Part shown: positions 54,601 to 62,528 of the stretch, in pieces
How positions within the stretch are numbered: position 1 is the stretch's first letter
How the letters are laid out: each line of letters opens with the position of its first letter
Source of the DNA: Kitasatospora sp052076145
GTDB lineage: Bacteria; Actinomycetota; Actinomycetes; Streptomycetales; Streptomycetaceae
Length of the DNA stretch: 64,000 nt
NCBI RefSeq assembly: GCF_052076145.1
Contig: NZ_CP197246.1
Span: 1,860,001 to 1,924,000 of the forward strand
Reading direction: 5' to 3'
Position numbers and translations under genes: made by a program
Notes under the pieces: generated by a model
The model's input: only the letters and a program-made list of their open reading frames with translations
Told to the model about the DNA's origin: nothing
The model's database searches: none

Positions 54601-55592
54601 CGGCGATCGGCGCCGTGCAGCCCGGCTACAACGAGCTGCCCGCCCAGGCGGCGGTTGGCGCGCCGGCGGCCGCCGACGCGATGCGGCTGGTCTGGGCGCC
54701 GGGCGGCGAGCCGCCGGTGGTCAACCAGGTGGTGCCCTGGTACTCCGACACTCCGGCCGTCCGGATGAGCCTGGCCGACCCGCGCCTGGACGTGGTGACG
54801 GGCCAGGCGGCGCCGGTGGTGACCAAGGCGGTCTTCGAGTCCGGTCGGCCCGAGGGCGTCACCGGCGAGCTGAAGACCGAGGTCCCGGCGGCGGCGAAGG
54901 GCCTCACCGTCACCCCGACGGCCGCCCTGACGGTGCCGCGCGGCGGGCAGGTGAGCGCGCCGGTGCTGGTCGGCGCGGCGGCGGACACGCCGTCGGGCAC
55001 GTACCAGGTGCCGTTGAGCTTCACGGCGGGCGGTGTCACCGTCCGCCAGGTGCTGCAGGTCCGGGTGGTGCCGCCGACCGGCGGGCCGGATCTCGCGCCC
55101 GGTGCGGTGGCGAGCTCCTCGGCCGACGAGACCGCCGCCTTCCCCGCCACGGCGGTCAACGACGGCGACCCGAAGACCCGCTGGTCCTCCCCCGCCGTGG
55201 ACGACGCCTGGGTGCAGCTGAAGCTGGCGGAGCCCGCCCGGCTCGGCGCGGTGGTGCTGCACTGGCAGGACGCGTACGCCTCCGCCTACAAGGTGCTGAC
55301 CTCGGCGGACGGTGTCAGCTGGCAGACCGCGGCCACCGTGGACGACGGGAAGGGCGGGACGGAGACGGTGCGTTTCGACGCGGCCGGGGTGCAGTACCTG
55401 CGGGTGCAGGGCGTCTCACGGGCGACGAAGTACGGCTACTCGCTGTTCGGTCTGGAGGCGTACGCCGTGGCTGTCACGCCCCCGCCGGTGCTTCCCACGC
55501 TCCCCACACTCCCGGGGCTCCCCACACCGCCCGCGCTGCCGGTGCTGCCGCTGCTGCCCACGCCCTCGGCGAGCCCGACCGCCCACCAGTAG
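51660..55592 (+). CDS. Secreted GH84-like beta-N-acetylglucosaminidase with discoidin-type domains
   Basis: TTG 51660 is chosen because AGGAGG lies six bases upstream; the frame itself opens at GTG 51600. The product is 1310 residues. A long basic N-terminus precedes a hydrophobic export segment (about 75-100, ATLQLAATLSAAAVVGGLLV). An N-terminal hexosaminidase-type domain is followed by the catalytic barrel: RGTAESFYGAPWSTDQRLDQ, NFYLYAPGGDPYRLSRWR, and FQLQFLDVSYDEWHCS (Asp424). Classical GH84 enzymes have Asp-Asp where this reads Leu-Asp. The C-terminal half carries two or three discoidin/F5-8C-like (CBM32) modules, the last with AVNDGDPKTRWSSPAVDDAWVQL. A Pro/Leu-rich tail ends the protein. 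It probably trims GlcNAc from chitin, cell-wall or glycoprotein material outside the cell. Confidence 0.85.
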   Translation: MRARVSVVAGRSLRERIERSAALREVLGHPAALAARRATARTARQLAPRTADRLIADLKGTEPLLASVRAERRRGPRRATLQLAATLSAAAVVGGLLVSSPGYAAPSPDRVASTATAAAAEAEGIGLGSLTHPQIYPAPQELRVGSGAPVTIPKSVGLALADNADAAAVEAVKQLLRAAGAQEITAQPSSQTPAPGSLVVYVGGPGEGADGATDRVLRDLTVAAGGKDTDGPSYVGLPSGGYLLATGQLPTVGGDFGAIVLAGVDPAGTFYAAQSLRQLLAKTETTTETAGDGQGFPAVAVRDWPSGAPVRGTAESFYGAPWSTDQRLDQLDFLGRTKQNFYLYAPGGDPYRLSRWRDAYPEQQAAELRRVAERARANHVTAAYSIDPGQSFCYSSTRDTDALVGKLEQLRALGFGAFQLQFLDVSYDEWHCSVDRKNFGSGPAAAAKAQAALAAKVQERFAAKHPELAPLSVVPTEYQRSGASPYRTALAAALPKDVQVAWSGGGVIPAKITAGQAADAAGTLGHPLMTLDNYPVNDSAPDRLYLGAYTGRDAEVASRSAVLLSAAMTQPVASRIPLATAADFAWNPAAYRPADSWRAALRPLAAGPDGLAALTALAGNSVSSPLAPAESGYLTPLLEHFWAALDPTGGNAPDLAKLREAAAPVRDAFTVMAGAQQALAGDAVGAEAAPWLARLSSYGQAGQAAVDMLLAQRGGDGSAAWRARVALRQLRADPGTGGATVGAGVLDQFLDRALRAADSWSGVRAGGLSPTTTLGTAHDHAVALMADDANDTFYWSSAPPQTGDAVGLDLGPGRPLGSVTVLMGAWGDGPDAASAADDYLHDGVLEYTTGEGGWKQLAKVHNQKNLVVKAPAGTVAKAVRLRATAGQKTAMAVRDFSITAPDDTPATVTGGPAAAPGSSPSAVLDGNPDTAYRAAAAPTAADAPLTIELGAARPLDRVTVLTDPAVRATATLEVRRAGTWTAIGAVQPGYNELPAQAAVGAPAAADAMRLVWAPGGEPPVVNQVVPWYSDTPAVRMSLADPRLDVVTGQAAPVVTKAVFESGRPEGVTGELKTEVPAAAKGLTVTPTAALTVPRGGQVSAPVLVGAAADTPSGTYQVPLSFTAGGVTVRQVLQVRVVPPTGGPDLAPGAVASSSADETAAFPATAVNDGDPKTRWSSPAVDDAWVQLKLAEPARLGAVVLHWQDAYASAYKVLTSADGVSWQTAATVDDGKGGTETVRFDAAGVQYLRVQGVSRATKYGYSLFGLEAYAVAVTPPPVLPTLPTLPGLPTPPALPVLPLLPTPSASPTAHQ

Positions 55593-55631
55593 CCGTTTCA
55601 GCCGTCAGCCGTCAGTTGCCAGGCGGACGGC

Positions 55632-55671
55632 GGGCCGCCGGCACTCCCCGATCGGGGTGTACCGGCGGCCC
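55632..55671. terminator. Hairpin between convergent GH84 and HNH genes
   Basis: GGGCCGCCGG (55632-55641) and CCGGCGGCCC (55662-55671), with ACTCCCCGATCGGGGTGT in the loop able to form a second small stem. Confidence 0.7.
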
Positions 55672-55722
55672 ATGAGGCGTACCGAGGAATCGACGGGCAG
55701 GCCCTGTCTGTCGGGCGGCGGG

Positions 55723-56364
55723 TCAGGCGGAGAGCGGCTCCGGCTGTTCGCCACGGTGGTTGACGTGCTGGACGGGTGCTGTGCTGTGCGCTCTCACGGC
55801 CGTGGCCTGGAGGGCGACGGGGTGGTCCGGATGGTCGTGGTGCTCGTACTCGCGGAACTGCTCCAGCCCGCCGTACGGCTCCAGGTAGGGCCGCCAGCGC
55901 GGGTCTCTGAGACCGGTGCCGATGATCCGCCAGGCCAGGCCGCTGGGCGGCGCGGGCGGGCGCTTCATCCGCCAGCCGAGCTCGGTGAGGTGCCGGTCGG
56001 CCTTGGTGTGGTTGCAGCGGCGGCAGGCCGCCACCACGTTGTCCCAGCGGTGCTGGCCACCGCGACTGCGCGGGATGACGTGGTCGACGCTGGTCGCGGC
56101 GGCCCCGCAGTAGACGCAGCGCCCGTGGTCACGGGCGAACAGTGCGCGGCGGGTGAGCGGGACGGGCCCGCAGAACGGGACCCGCACGAAGCGGGTCAGT
56201 CGGACGACGGACGGCGCCGTGACGGCGCTGGTGGCGCTGTGCAGAGTGATTCCCGAGTCCTCCAGGCTGACCGCCTTGTGGTTGAGGACCAGGATGAGTG
56301 CGCGGCGCATGGAAACGACGCCGAGCGGCTCGTAGGACGCGTTGAGGACCAGGACATGCGGCAC
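55723..56364 (-). CDS. HNH endonuclease family protein
   Basis: GTG 56364, five bases after GGAGG, gives 213 residues beginning VPHVLVLNASYEPLGVVSMRRALILVL, the usual start of this actinobacterial family. The HNH core has a zinc-type pair CVYCG and CRRCN around SVDHVIPRSRGGQHRWDNVVAACRRCNHTKADR, with His and Asn residues of the beta-beta-alpha-metal fold. It should be a metal-dependent nuclease, but the biological target of this widespread family is not established. The start region faces mscS. Confidence 0.9.
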   Translation of the reverse strand: MPHVLVLNASYEPLGVVSMRRALILVLNHKAVSLEDSGITLHSATSAVTAPSVVRLTRFVRVPFCGPVPLTRRALFARDHGRCVYCGAAATSVDHVIPRSRGGQHRWDNVVAACRRCNHTKADRHLTELGWRMKRPPAPPSGLAWRIIGTGLRDPRWRPYLEPYGGLEQFREYEHHDHPDHPVALQATAVRAHSTAPVQHVNHRGEQPEPLSA

Positions 56365-56696
56365 GGATGCCTCCTTGGACGCCTGCGGCGCGTGGCTCGC
56401 GCCGGGACGAGCGGGTGACCGGGCTTCCGCCGCGATCTCCACCAGTGTCGCCTCACGGTGTTGTGGGGCGCCACCACTCCTGTGTAACGGACCTGATGCG
56501 GGTTCTCCTCCATGGGATACATGGGATATGCCCAGGCAGTGGCCATGATGCACCACCGGCACCGGGTTTTCGGCCGTTCCGTCCCAAAAGGTTCGGGCCC
56601 GACCCCGGACCTGGACCCTGCCCCGGGACCGGCCGGTGCGGGGCAGCCAATAAACTGAGCCGCGCCCTGCGTTCTCCGCCAGGAAAGGCTCCGCAC
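56365..56696. other. Divergent intergenic region between the HNH gene and mscS
   Basis: About 330 bases without a convincing gene. A tandem nonamer CATGGGATA occurs at 56511-56519 and 56520-56528. The mscS ribosome binding site AGGAAAGG is at 56681-56688. Confidence 0.5.
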
Positions 56697-57809
56697 GTGT
56701 TCACCGGCCAACTCGCCGACGCCTCCCCCAGCCCCGCCGACCCCCTGCCGCGCCTGAACGACCTCAAGGTGCCGACCAGCGCGACGGAGGTCTCGGACAC
56801 CACGCGGCAGGCCGCCGGCTGGCTCGGCGCCAACTGGCAGGGCTGGGTCGAGGGGGCGCTCCGGATCGTCTTCATCGTGCTGCTCTCGCTGGTGCTGCGC
56901 GCGGTGGTGCGCAAGCTCATCACCCAGTTCATAACGCGGATGACCAGGCACTCGGAGAGCGAGGCCGAGCTCGGCCGGATCGGCGGGCTGCTCGCCAACA
57001 GCGGGGTGGTGAACACCGAGCGGCGCCAGCAGCGCTCGGAGGCGATCGGCTCGGTGCTGCGCAGCGTGGCCTCGTTCAGCATCCTCGGGACGGCGGCGCT
57101 GATGGTGCTGTCTGCCCTCGGGGTGAACCTCGCGCCGCTGCTGGCCAGCGCCGGGGTCGCCGGTGTGGCGATCGGTTTCGGCGCGCGGAACCTGGTGACG
57201 GACTTCCTCTCCGGGGTCTTCATGATCATGGAGGACCAGTACGGCGTCGGCGACGAGATCGACACCGGGGTGGCCACCGGCACGGTGCTGGAGGTCGGGC
57301 TGCGGGTCACCAAGCTGCGCGGCACCAACGGCGAGATCTGGTACATCCGCAACGGCGAGGTGAAGCGGATCGCCAACATGAGCCAGGGCTGGTCGACGGC
57401 GACGGTCGACGTCCAGGTCGGCTACAAGGAGGACCTCGACCGGGTCGAGGAGCTGATCCGGGACGCCACCGAGCAGCTCGCCAAGGAGACCCCGTACGAC
57501 GAGCTGATCTGGGGCCGGGTGAAGGTGCTCGGGGTGGAGTCGGTGGCCGCCGACTCGGTGGTGCTGCGGGTCGAGGCGCGGACGACGCCCGGCAAGTCGG
57601 GCGTGGTCGTGCGGGCCCTGCGGCAGCAGCTGAAGACGGCCTTCGACCAGGCCGGGGTGAAGCTGAAGGAGGAGGCCGTGCCGGCGGTGGCGGCCCCGGC
57701 GGTGGAGACGGCGGCACCCTCGGCGCTGGCCGACCCGGCCTCGGTGCGTTCGCAGGCCACCAAGCCGATCCCCGTGCAGCCGCCGGAGCCGCAGCCCGAC
57801 ACCAAGTGA
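56697..57809 (+). CDS. mscS: Small-conductance mechanosensitive channel (MscS family)
   Basis: The 370-residue product starts at GTG 56697 after AGGAAAGG. A hydrophilic N-terminus (about 1-55) precedes a transmembrane segment (GALRIVFIVLLSLVLRAVV), a second near 130, and the pore-lining helix LAPLLASAGVAGVAIGFGARNLVTDFLSGVFMI, rich in the Gly/Ala packing of MscS TM3. The following beta domain (QYGVGDEIDTGVATGTVLEVGLRVTKLRGTNGEIWYIRNGEV) is characteristic. A disordered Ala/Pro tail ends the protein. It would open under membrane tension to release solutes in hypo-osmotic shock. Confidence 0.92.
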   Translation: MFTGQLADASPSPADPLPRLNDLKVPTSATEVSDTTRQAAGWLGANWQGWVEGALRIVFIVLLSLVLRAVVRKLITQFITRMTRHSESEAELGRIGGLLANSGVVNTERRQQRSEAIGSVLRSVASFSILGTAALMVLSALGVNLAPLLASAGVAGVAIGFGARNLVTDFLSGVFMIMEDQYGVGDEIDTGVATGTVLEVGLRVTKLRGTNGEIWYIRNGEVKRIANMSQGWSTATVDVQVGYKEDLDRVEELIRDATEQLAKETPYDELIWGRVKVLGVESVAADSVVLRVEARTTPGKSGVVVRALRQQLKTAFDQAGVKLKEEAVPAVAAPAVETAAPSALADPASVRSQATKPIPVQPPEPQPDTK

Positions 57810-57822
57810 CAGCGCGGCAGTA

Positions 57823-57857
57823 CGGCCGAGCCTCGCCCTCGCGGCGGGGCTCGGCCG
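57823..57857 (+). terminator. Terminator after mscS
   Basis: CGGCCGAGCC (57823-57832) and GGCTCGGCCG (57848-57857), a perfect 10-bp stem followed by TTTCC. Confidence 0.8.
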
Positions 57858-58012
57858 TTTCCGGTAACGCTTCGGCATCCAGCCGCCCCCGGGTCATTGA
57901 CACCCCGCAGACCCGGGATCTACCTTCCTTCTCGAAGCGACTGGAAAGTTTCCTAACAGTTCACCGGACCCCCGCGCGGCGCCACGGGGGAGCGAAAGAG
58001 GAGGATCGGGCT

Positions 58013-59200
58013 GTGACCGACACCACCCGCACCCCCCTCGCCGGGACTCCCAGCCTGCTGCGCGCCATCAACGACCGCGCCGCGCTGGAGCTGCTGCTCG
58101 CCGGCGGCCCGCTCTCCCGCACCCAGATCGGCAGCCTGACCGGGCTCTCCAAGCCCACCGCCTCGCAGCTGCTCGCCCGGCTGGAGTCGGCCGGGCTGGT
58201 CGTGCCCGTCGGCACCACGGCCGGCGGCCCCGGCCCCAACGCCCAGCTGTACCAGGTCAATCCGGCCTGCGGGTACGTCGCCGGGCTGGACGTCACACCG
58301 ACCCGGGTGCGCGTCGCCGTCGCCGACATCACCGGCCAGACCCTCGCCGAGCACGTCGTGCCCACCAAGGGCTGGCCCGCTGCCGAGACCCCGCAGCGGA
58401 CGGCCGAGACCGTCGCCGAGACCGTCCGCCAGGCCGGGCTGGCCCCCGGGAGCCTGCGCGAGATCGTCATCGGCGTGCCCGGCGCACTCGACCCCGTCAG
58501 CGGCAAGCTGCGCTACGCCTCGCACCTGCCCGGGTGGCACTCGCCGCGCCTGACGGCCGAGTTGACGGCCGCGCTCGGCACGCCGGTGAGCATCGAGAAC
58601 GACGTCAACCTGGCCGCCATCGCCGAGCAGTCCTTCGGCGCCGCCCAGGACTGCGAGGACTTCGTGCTGCTCTGGGTCGAGGAGGGCATCGGCGCCGCCA
58701 TCGTCATCGCCGGGCGGCTGCACCGGGGCTTCACCGGCGGCGCGGGCGAGGTCGGCTACATGCCGGTGCCCGGCGCGCCCGTCGTCCACAAGCTCCGCCG
58801 GAAGAACTCCGGCGGCTTCCAGGAACTGGCCGGGGCCCCGGCCGTGCTCAGCTTGGCCCACGAGCACGGCATCGCCGGTGCGACCGCCGAGGAGACCGTC
58901 ACCCTCGCGCTGCGCACGCCCGGGGCGGGCGACCGCTTCCTCGAGACCCTGGCCGAGCGGCTGGCCGTCGGGCTGGCCGTGATCGTCTCGGTGGTCGACC
59001 CCGAACTGGTGGTGATCTCCGGCGGCATCCCGACAGCCGGCGGCGACCGCCTGCGCGGGCTCGTCCAGGACGCCCTGGCGGGGATCTCCATCCCCCGGCC
59101 GGAGGTGCGGTGCAGCTCTGTCCCGGGCTCGCCCGTCCTGCACGGCGCGCTGCAACGCGCGCTCGCGACCGCCCGGGAAGCCGTGTTCTCCACCCACTGA
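58013..59200 (+). CDS. ROK-family regulator of the adjacent sugar operon
   Basis: The 395-residue product starts at GTG 58013 after AGGAGGA. An N-terminal winged HTH (LSRTQIGSLTGLSKPTASQLLARLESAGLV, about 37-66) precedes a ROK sugar-kinase-like domain (VAGLDVTPTRVRVAVAD, SIENDVNLAAIAEQ, GGAGEVGYMPV). Unlike the ROK protein at 14341, the Cys-rich zinc motif is absent: the stretch after GYMPV reads PGAPVVHKLRRKNSGGFQELAG. It lies 111 bp upstream of the binding-protein gene, same strand, and probably represses the operon until a sugar binds. Confidence 0.88.
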   Translation: MTDTTRTPLAGTPSLLRAINDRAALELLLAGGPLSRTQIGSLTGLSKPTASQLLARLESAGLVVPVGTTAGGPGPNAQLYQVNPACGYVAGLDVTPTRVRVAVADITGQTLAEHVVPTKGWPAAETPQRTAETVAETVRQAGLAPGSLREIVIGVPGALDPVSGKLRYASHLPGWHSPRLTAELTAALGTPVSIENDVNLAAIAEQSFGAAQDCEDFVLLWVEEGIGAAIVIAGRLHRGFTGGAGEVGYMPVPGAPVVHKLRRKNSGGFQELAGAPAVLSLAHEHGIAGATAEETVTLALRTPGAGDRFLETLAERLAVGLAVIVSVVDPELVVISGGIPTAGGDRLRGLVQDALAGISIPRPEVRCSSVPGSPVLHGALQRALATAREAVFSTH

Positions 59201-59311
59201 CCCTGCGCCACGCCAACACCCGCACCACGCCAGCACCCGCACCACCCCCATCCCCCAGCACGGGCGGACGGGCGATGAAGCCTGCCCCCGTACCTCCAGG
59301 AGGACCCTCCA

Positions 59312-60658
59312 GTGCACACCCCCCGCAGATCCCGCCGGATGCTCGCCGCCGCCGCGAGCAGCGCCGTCATCGCGCTCTTCGCCACCGCCTGCACCGGCAC
59401 CAACGCCCCCTCCACGACGGATGATTCGGCCTCCGGCAAGGATGTGACGATCACCTTCTGGCACGGCTGGAACCAGGACAACGAGACCAAGGCGATCAAC
59501 GACAACATCGCCGCCTTCGAGAAGGCCCACCCGAACATCCACGTCAAGGTCGTCGACAACATCGCCGATGACAAGAGCGAGCAGGCGCTGCGGGCGGGCG
59601 GCCCGGACGCCCCGGACGTGGTCTCCTCCTTCACCACCGACAACGTCGGCAAGTTCTGCTCCGCGAAGGTGTGGACGGACCTGGCGCCCTTCCTGAAGAA
59701 GGACGGCATCGACCCGGCGAAGACCTTCCCCGCCGCGATGCTCAAGTACAGCCAGTTCGAGGGCAACCAGTGCTCGCTGCCGCTGCTCGGCGACGCGTAC
59801 GGCCTCTACTACAACAAGGCCGCCTTCGCCGCCGCCGGGATCGCCGCGCCGCCGAAGACCCTCAGCGAGTTCGACGCCGACGCCGTCAAGCTCACCATCG
59901 CCCAGGGCGACGGCTACAAGCAGCTCGGCTTCATGCCGGTCCTCCACGGCTACGAGACCAACCCCGCGCACCTGCTCGGCCAGTACGACCCCTCGTACTT
60001 CGGCCCGGACGGCAAGTCGAGCATCGCCACCGACCCGAAGGTCGCCGCGATGTTCAGCTGGCAGAAGGGCCTGATCGAAAAGCTCGGCGGCTTCGAGAAG
60101 CTGGAGAAGTTCCGGGCCTCCTTCGGCGACGAGTTCAGCGCCAAGAACCCGTTCGAGACCGGCCAGACCGCGATGGCGATGGACGGCGAGTGGCGGACGG
60201 CCTCGCTGGCCGCCGACAAGGTCGCCTTCGACTGGGCGACCGCGCCCTTCCCGGTGCCGGACGACCAGGCCGCCAGCTACGGCCGCGGCTACCAGACCGG
60301 CACCATCATCGGCATCGCCCGCACCAGCCAGAAGCAGGCGGCCGCCTGGGAGTTGGTGAAGTACCTGACCACCAACACCGACGCCGTGGTGAGCTTCGCC
60401 AACGCCATCCACAACGTGCCGAGCACCATCGAGGCGCTCAGCTCGCCCAAGCTCGACGCCGACCCGAGGTTCAAGACCTTCCTGGACGTCGCGAAGAACC
60501 CGGCCTCCAACACCACCCCCGCCAGCATCAACGGCGGTGCGTACCAGACCAGCCTGCAGAACTTCGGCTATGCGTACGAAGCCGGCAAGACCGATCTCCA
60601 GGCAGGTCTGACCAAGACGGCCCAGGAGATCGACGCGGCCGTCAACCAGGCCAAGTAG
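59312..60658 (+). CDS. Sugar ABC transporter substrate-binding lipoprotein
   Basis: GTG 59312 follows AGGAGG. The 448-residue product has a lipoprotein signal (SAVIALFATAC, Cys about residue 27) and a binding-protein type 1 MalE-like body: VTITFWHGWNQDNETKAINDNIAAFEKAHPNI, YGLYYNKAAFAAAGI, NPFETGQTAMAMDGEWR. It delivers an oligosaccharide to the two permeases encoded next. No ATPase gene is present in the operon, as in Streptomyces carbohydrate importers that share the MsiK ATPase (known for the group). The glycosidase downstream suggests a beta-linked disaccharide. Confidence 0.9.
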   Translation: MHTPRRSRRMLAAAASSAVIALFATACTGTNAPSTTDDSASGKDVTITFWHGWNQDNETKAINDNIAAFEKAHPNIHVKVVDNIADDKSEQALRAGGPDAPDVVSSFTTDNVGKFCSAKVWTDLAPFLKKDGIDPAKTFPAAMLKYSQFEGNQCSLPLLGDAYGLYYNKAAFAAAGIAAPPKTLSEFDADAVKLTIAQGDGYKQLGFMPVLHGYETNPAHLLGQYDPSYFGPDGKSSIATDPKVAAMFSWQKGLIEKLGGFEKLEKFRASFGDEFSAKNPFETGQTAMAMDGEWRTASLAADKVAFDWATAPFPVPDDQAASYGRGYQTGTIIGIARTSQKQAAAWELVKYLTTNTDAVVSFANAIHNVPSTIEALSSPKLDADPRFKTFLDVAKNPASNTTPASINGGAYQTSLQNFGYAYEAGKTDLQAGLTKTAQEIDAAVNQAK

Positions 60659-60668
60659 TAGGCACGTC

Positions 60669-61634
60669 ATGGCACTTGCAAGCACCAAGCTCCCGGTGGC
60701 GCCCGCGCTCAAGCGCAAGCGCCGCCGGGAGGCTGCCCGCACCCTGGCCTTCCTCTCGCCGTGGCTGATCGGCTTCGGCGTCTTCTTCCTCTACCCGCTG
60801 ATCTCCACCGTCTACTTCTCCTTCATGCAGTACGACGGCTTCACCACCCCCGTCTTCTCCGGCCTGAAGAACTGGGACTTCGTCTTCGACAAGTACCCCT
60901 TCTTCTGGCAGGGCCTGGGCAACACGCTCTGGCTGGTCGTGGTGATGGTGACGCTGCGCGTCACCTTCGGCCTCGGGATCGGGCTGCTCATCACCAAGCT
61001 GAAGACCGGCGTCGGCTTCTTCCGCACCATGTTCTACCTGCCGTACCTCGCCCCGCCGGTGGCCGCCACGATGGCCTTCGCCTTCCTGCTCAACCCCGGC
61101 ACCGGCCCGGTCAACCACCTGCTCGGCGACCTCGGCCTGCCGCAGCCCGGCTGGTTCAACGACCCGACCTGGTCCAAGCCCGCCCTCACCATGCTCGCCG
61201 TCTGGGGCATCGGCGACCTGATGGTGATCTTCATGGCCGCCCTGCTCGACGTGCCCAAGGAGCAGTACGAGGCGGCCGAGCTGGACGGCGCCGGCTCCTG
61301 GCAGAAGTTCCGCTTCGTCACCTACCCGAACATCTCACCGATCGTGATGTTCGCCGTGGTCACCGGCGTGATCCAGACCATGCAGTACTACACCCAGGCG
61401 ATCATCGCGGGGAAGGTCGCCAGCGGCGTCATCGGCGGCTCCGGCCAGTCCTTCGAGCCCGGCTACCCGCACGGCTCCACCTGGACGCTGCCGCAGATGG
61501 TCTACACCCTGGGCTTCCAGACCTTCGACTACGGCTCCGCCTGCGTCGTCGCCATCGTGCTGTTCGCGATCTCGATGGCCTTCACCTCCCTGCTGCTGCG
61601 CCGGGGCTCCGGCTTCATGGCGAGTGAGGACTGA
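60669..61634 (+). CDS. Sugar ABC transporter permease (MalF type)
   Basis: The 321-residue product starts at ATG 60669, ten bases after the binding-protein stop. It has six predicted membrane helices and the cytoplasmic EAA loop EAAELDGAGSWQKFRFVTYPNISP that contacts the ATPase. It pairs with the next permease to form the channel. Confidence 0.92.
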   Translation: MALASTKLPVAPALKRKRRREAARTLAFLSPWLIGFGVFFLYPLISTVYFSFMQYDGFTTPVFSGLKNWDFVFDKYPFFWQGLGNTLWLVVVMVTLRVTFGLGIGLLITKLKTGVGFFRTMFYLPYLAPPVAATMAFAFLLNPGTGPVNHLLGDLGLPQPGWFNDPTWSKPALTMLAVWGIGDLMVIFMAALLDVPKEQYEAAELDGAGSWQKFRFVTYPNISPIVMFAVVTGVIQTMQYYTQAIIAGKVASGVIGGSGQSFEPGYPHGSTWTLPQMVYTLGFQTFDYGSACVVAIVLFAISMAFTSLLLRRGSGFMASED

Positions 61635-61637
61635 GCC

Positions 61638-62528
61638 ATGACTCTGAGCTCCACCCTCTCCCTGCCCGTCGAGCGACGCACCGCCGCCGCCAAGGTGGCG
61701 CGCCGCCGGGCCGCCCTGCACTGGGTCGCCACCCGCTCGATGGCCCTCGCGGCGGCGCTCTTCTTCGTGCTGCCGTTCGTCTTCGTGCTGCTCACCTCGG
61801 TGATGTCCGACCAGCAGGCCCTCACCTCCGAGATCTGGCCGCACGAGTGGCACTGGGGCAACTACCTGAAGGTCTGGCAGACCCCGGGCTTCCTCACCTG
61901 GTGGCGCAACACCCTGGTGTACGCCGGGCTCGGCACCGTGCTGACGGTCGTCTCCAGCCTCCCCGTCGCGTACGCGATGGCCAAGTTCCGCTTCCGGGGC
62001 CGGAACCTCTCGCTGATGGCGGTCATCGCGATGATGATGCTGCCGCCGCAGGTCACCGTCATGCCGATGTACCTGTTCTGGGCCAAGCAGCTCCACCTCA
62101 GCGGCACGCTCTGGCCGATGATCATCCCGATGGCCTTCGGCGACGCGTTCTCGATCTTCCTGCTGCGGCAGTTCCTGCTCACCATCCCCAAGGAGTACGT
62201 CGAGGCCGCACGGATCGACGGCTGCGGCGAACTGCGCACCCTGCTGCGGGTGGTGCTGCCGATGTCCAAGCCGGCCATCGCCGCCGTCGCGCTCTTCCAG
62301 TTCTTCTACTGCTGGAACGACTACTTCGGCCCGCAGATCTACGCCAGCGAGAACCCGGGCGCCTGGACGCTCAGTTACGGCCTCGCCTCCTTCAAGGGCG
62401 CCCACCACACGAACTGGAACCTCACCATGGCAGCGACCCTGCTCGTGATGGCCCCGGTGATCGTGCTCTTCTTCTTCGCGCAAAAGGCCTTCATCGAAGG
62501 CGTGACACTGACAGGGGTCAAGGGCTGA
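61638..62528 (+). CDS. Sugar ABC transporter permease (MalG type)
   Basis: The 296-residue product starts at ATG 61638, three bases after the previous stop. It has six predicted helices and the EAA loop EAARIDGCGELRTLLRVVLPMSKP. Its stop overlaps the start of the glycosidase gene (TGATG), indicating coupled synthesis. Confidence 0.92.
   Translation: MTLSSTLSLPVERRTAAAKVARRRAALHWVATRSMALAAALFFVLPFVFVLLTSVMSDQQALTSEIWPHEWHWGNYLKVWQTPGFLTWWRNTLVYAGLGTVLTVVSSLPVAYAMAKFRFRGRNLSLMAVIAMMMLPPQVTVMPMYLFWAKQLHLSGTLWPMIIPMAFGDAFSIFLLRQFLLTIPKEYVEAARIDGCGELRTLLRVVLPMSKPAIAAVALFQFFYCWNDYFGPQIYASENPGAWTLSYGLASFKGAHHTNWNLTMAATLLVMAPVIVLFFFAQKAFIEGVTLTGVKG

Noticed and set aside
51546..55262. 1238-residue open frame on the minus strand
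   Set aside because: Antisense shadow of the GH84-like gene; composition is Arg/Gly/His-rich without domain features.
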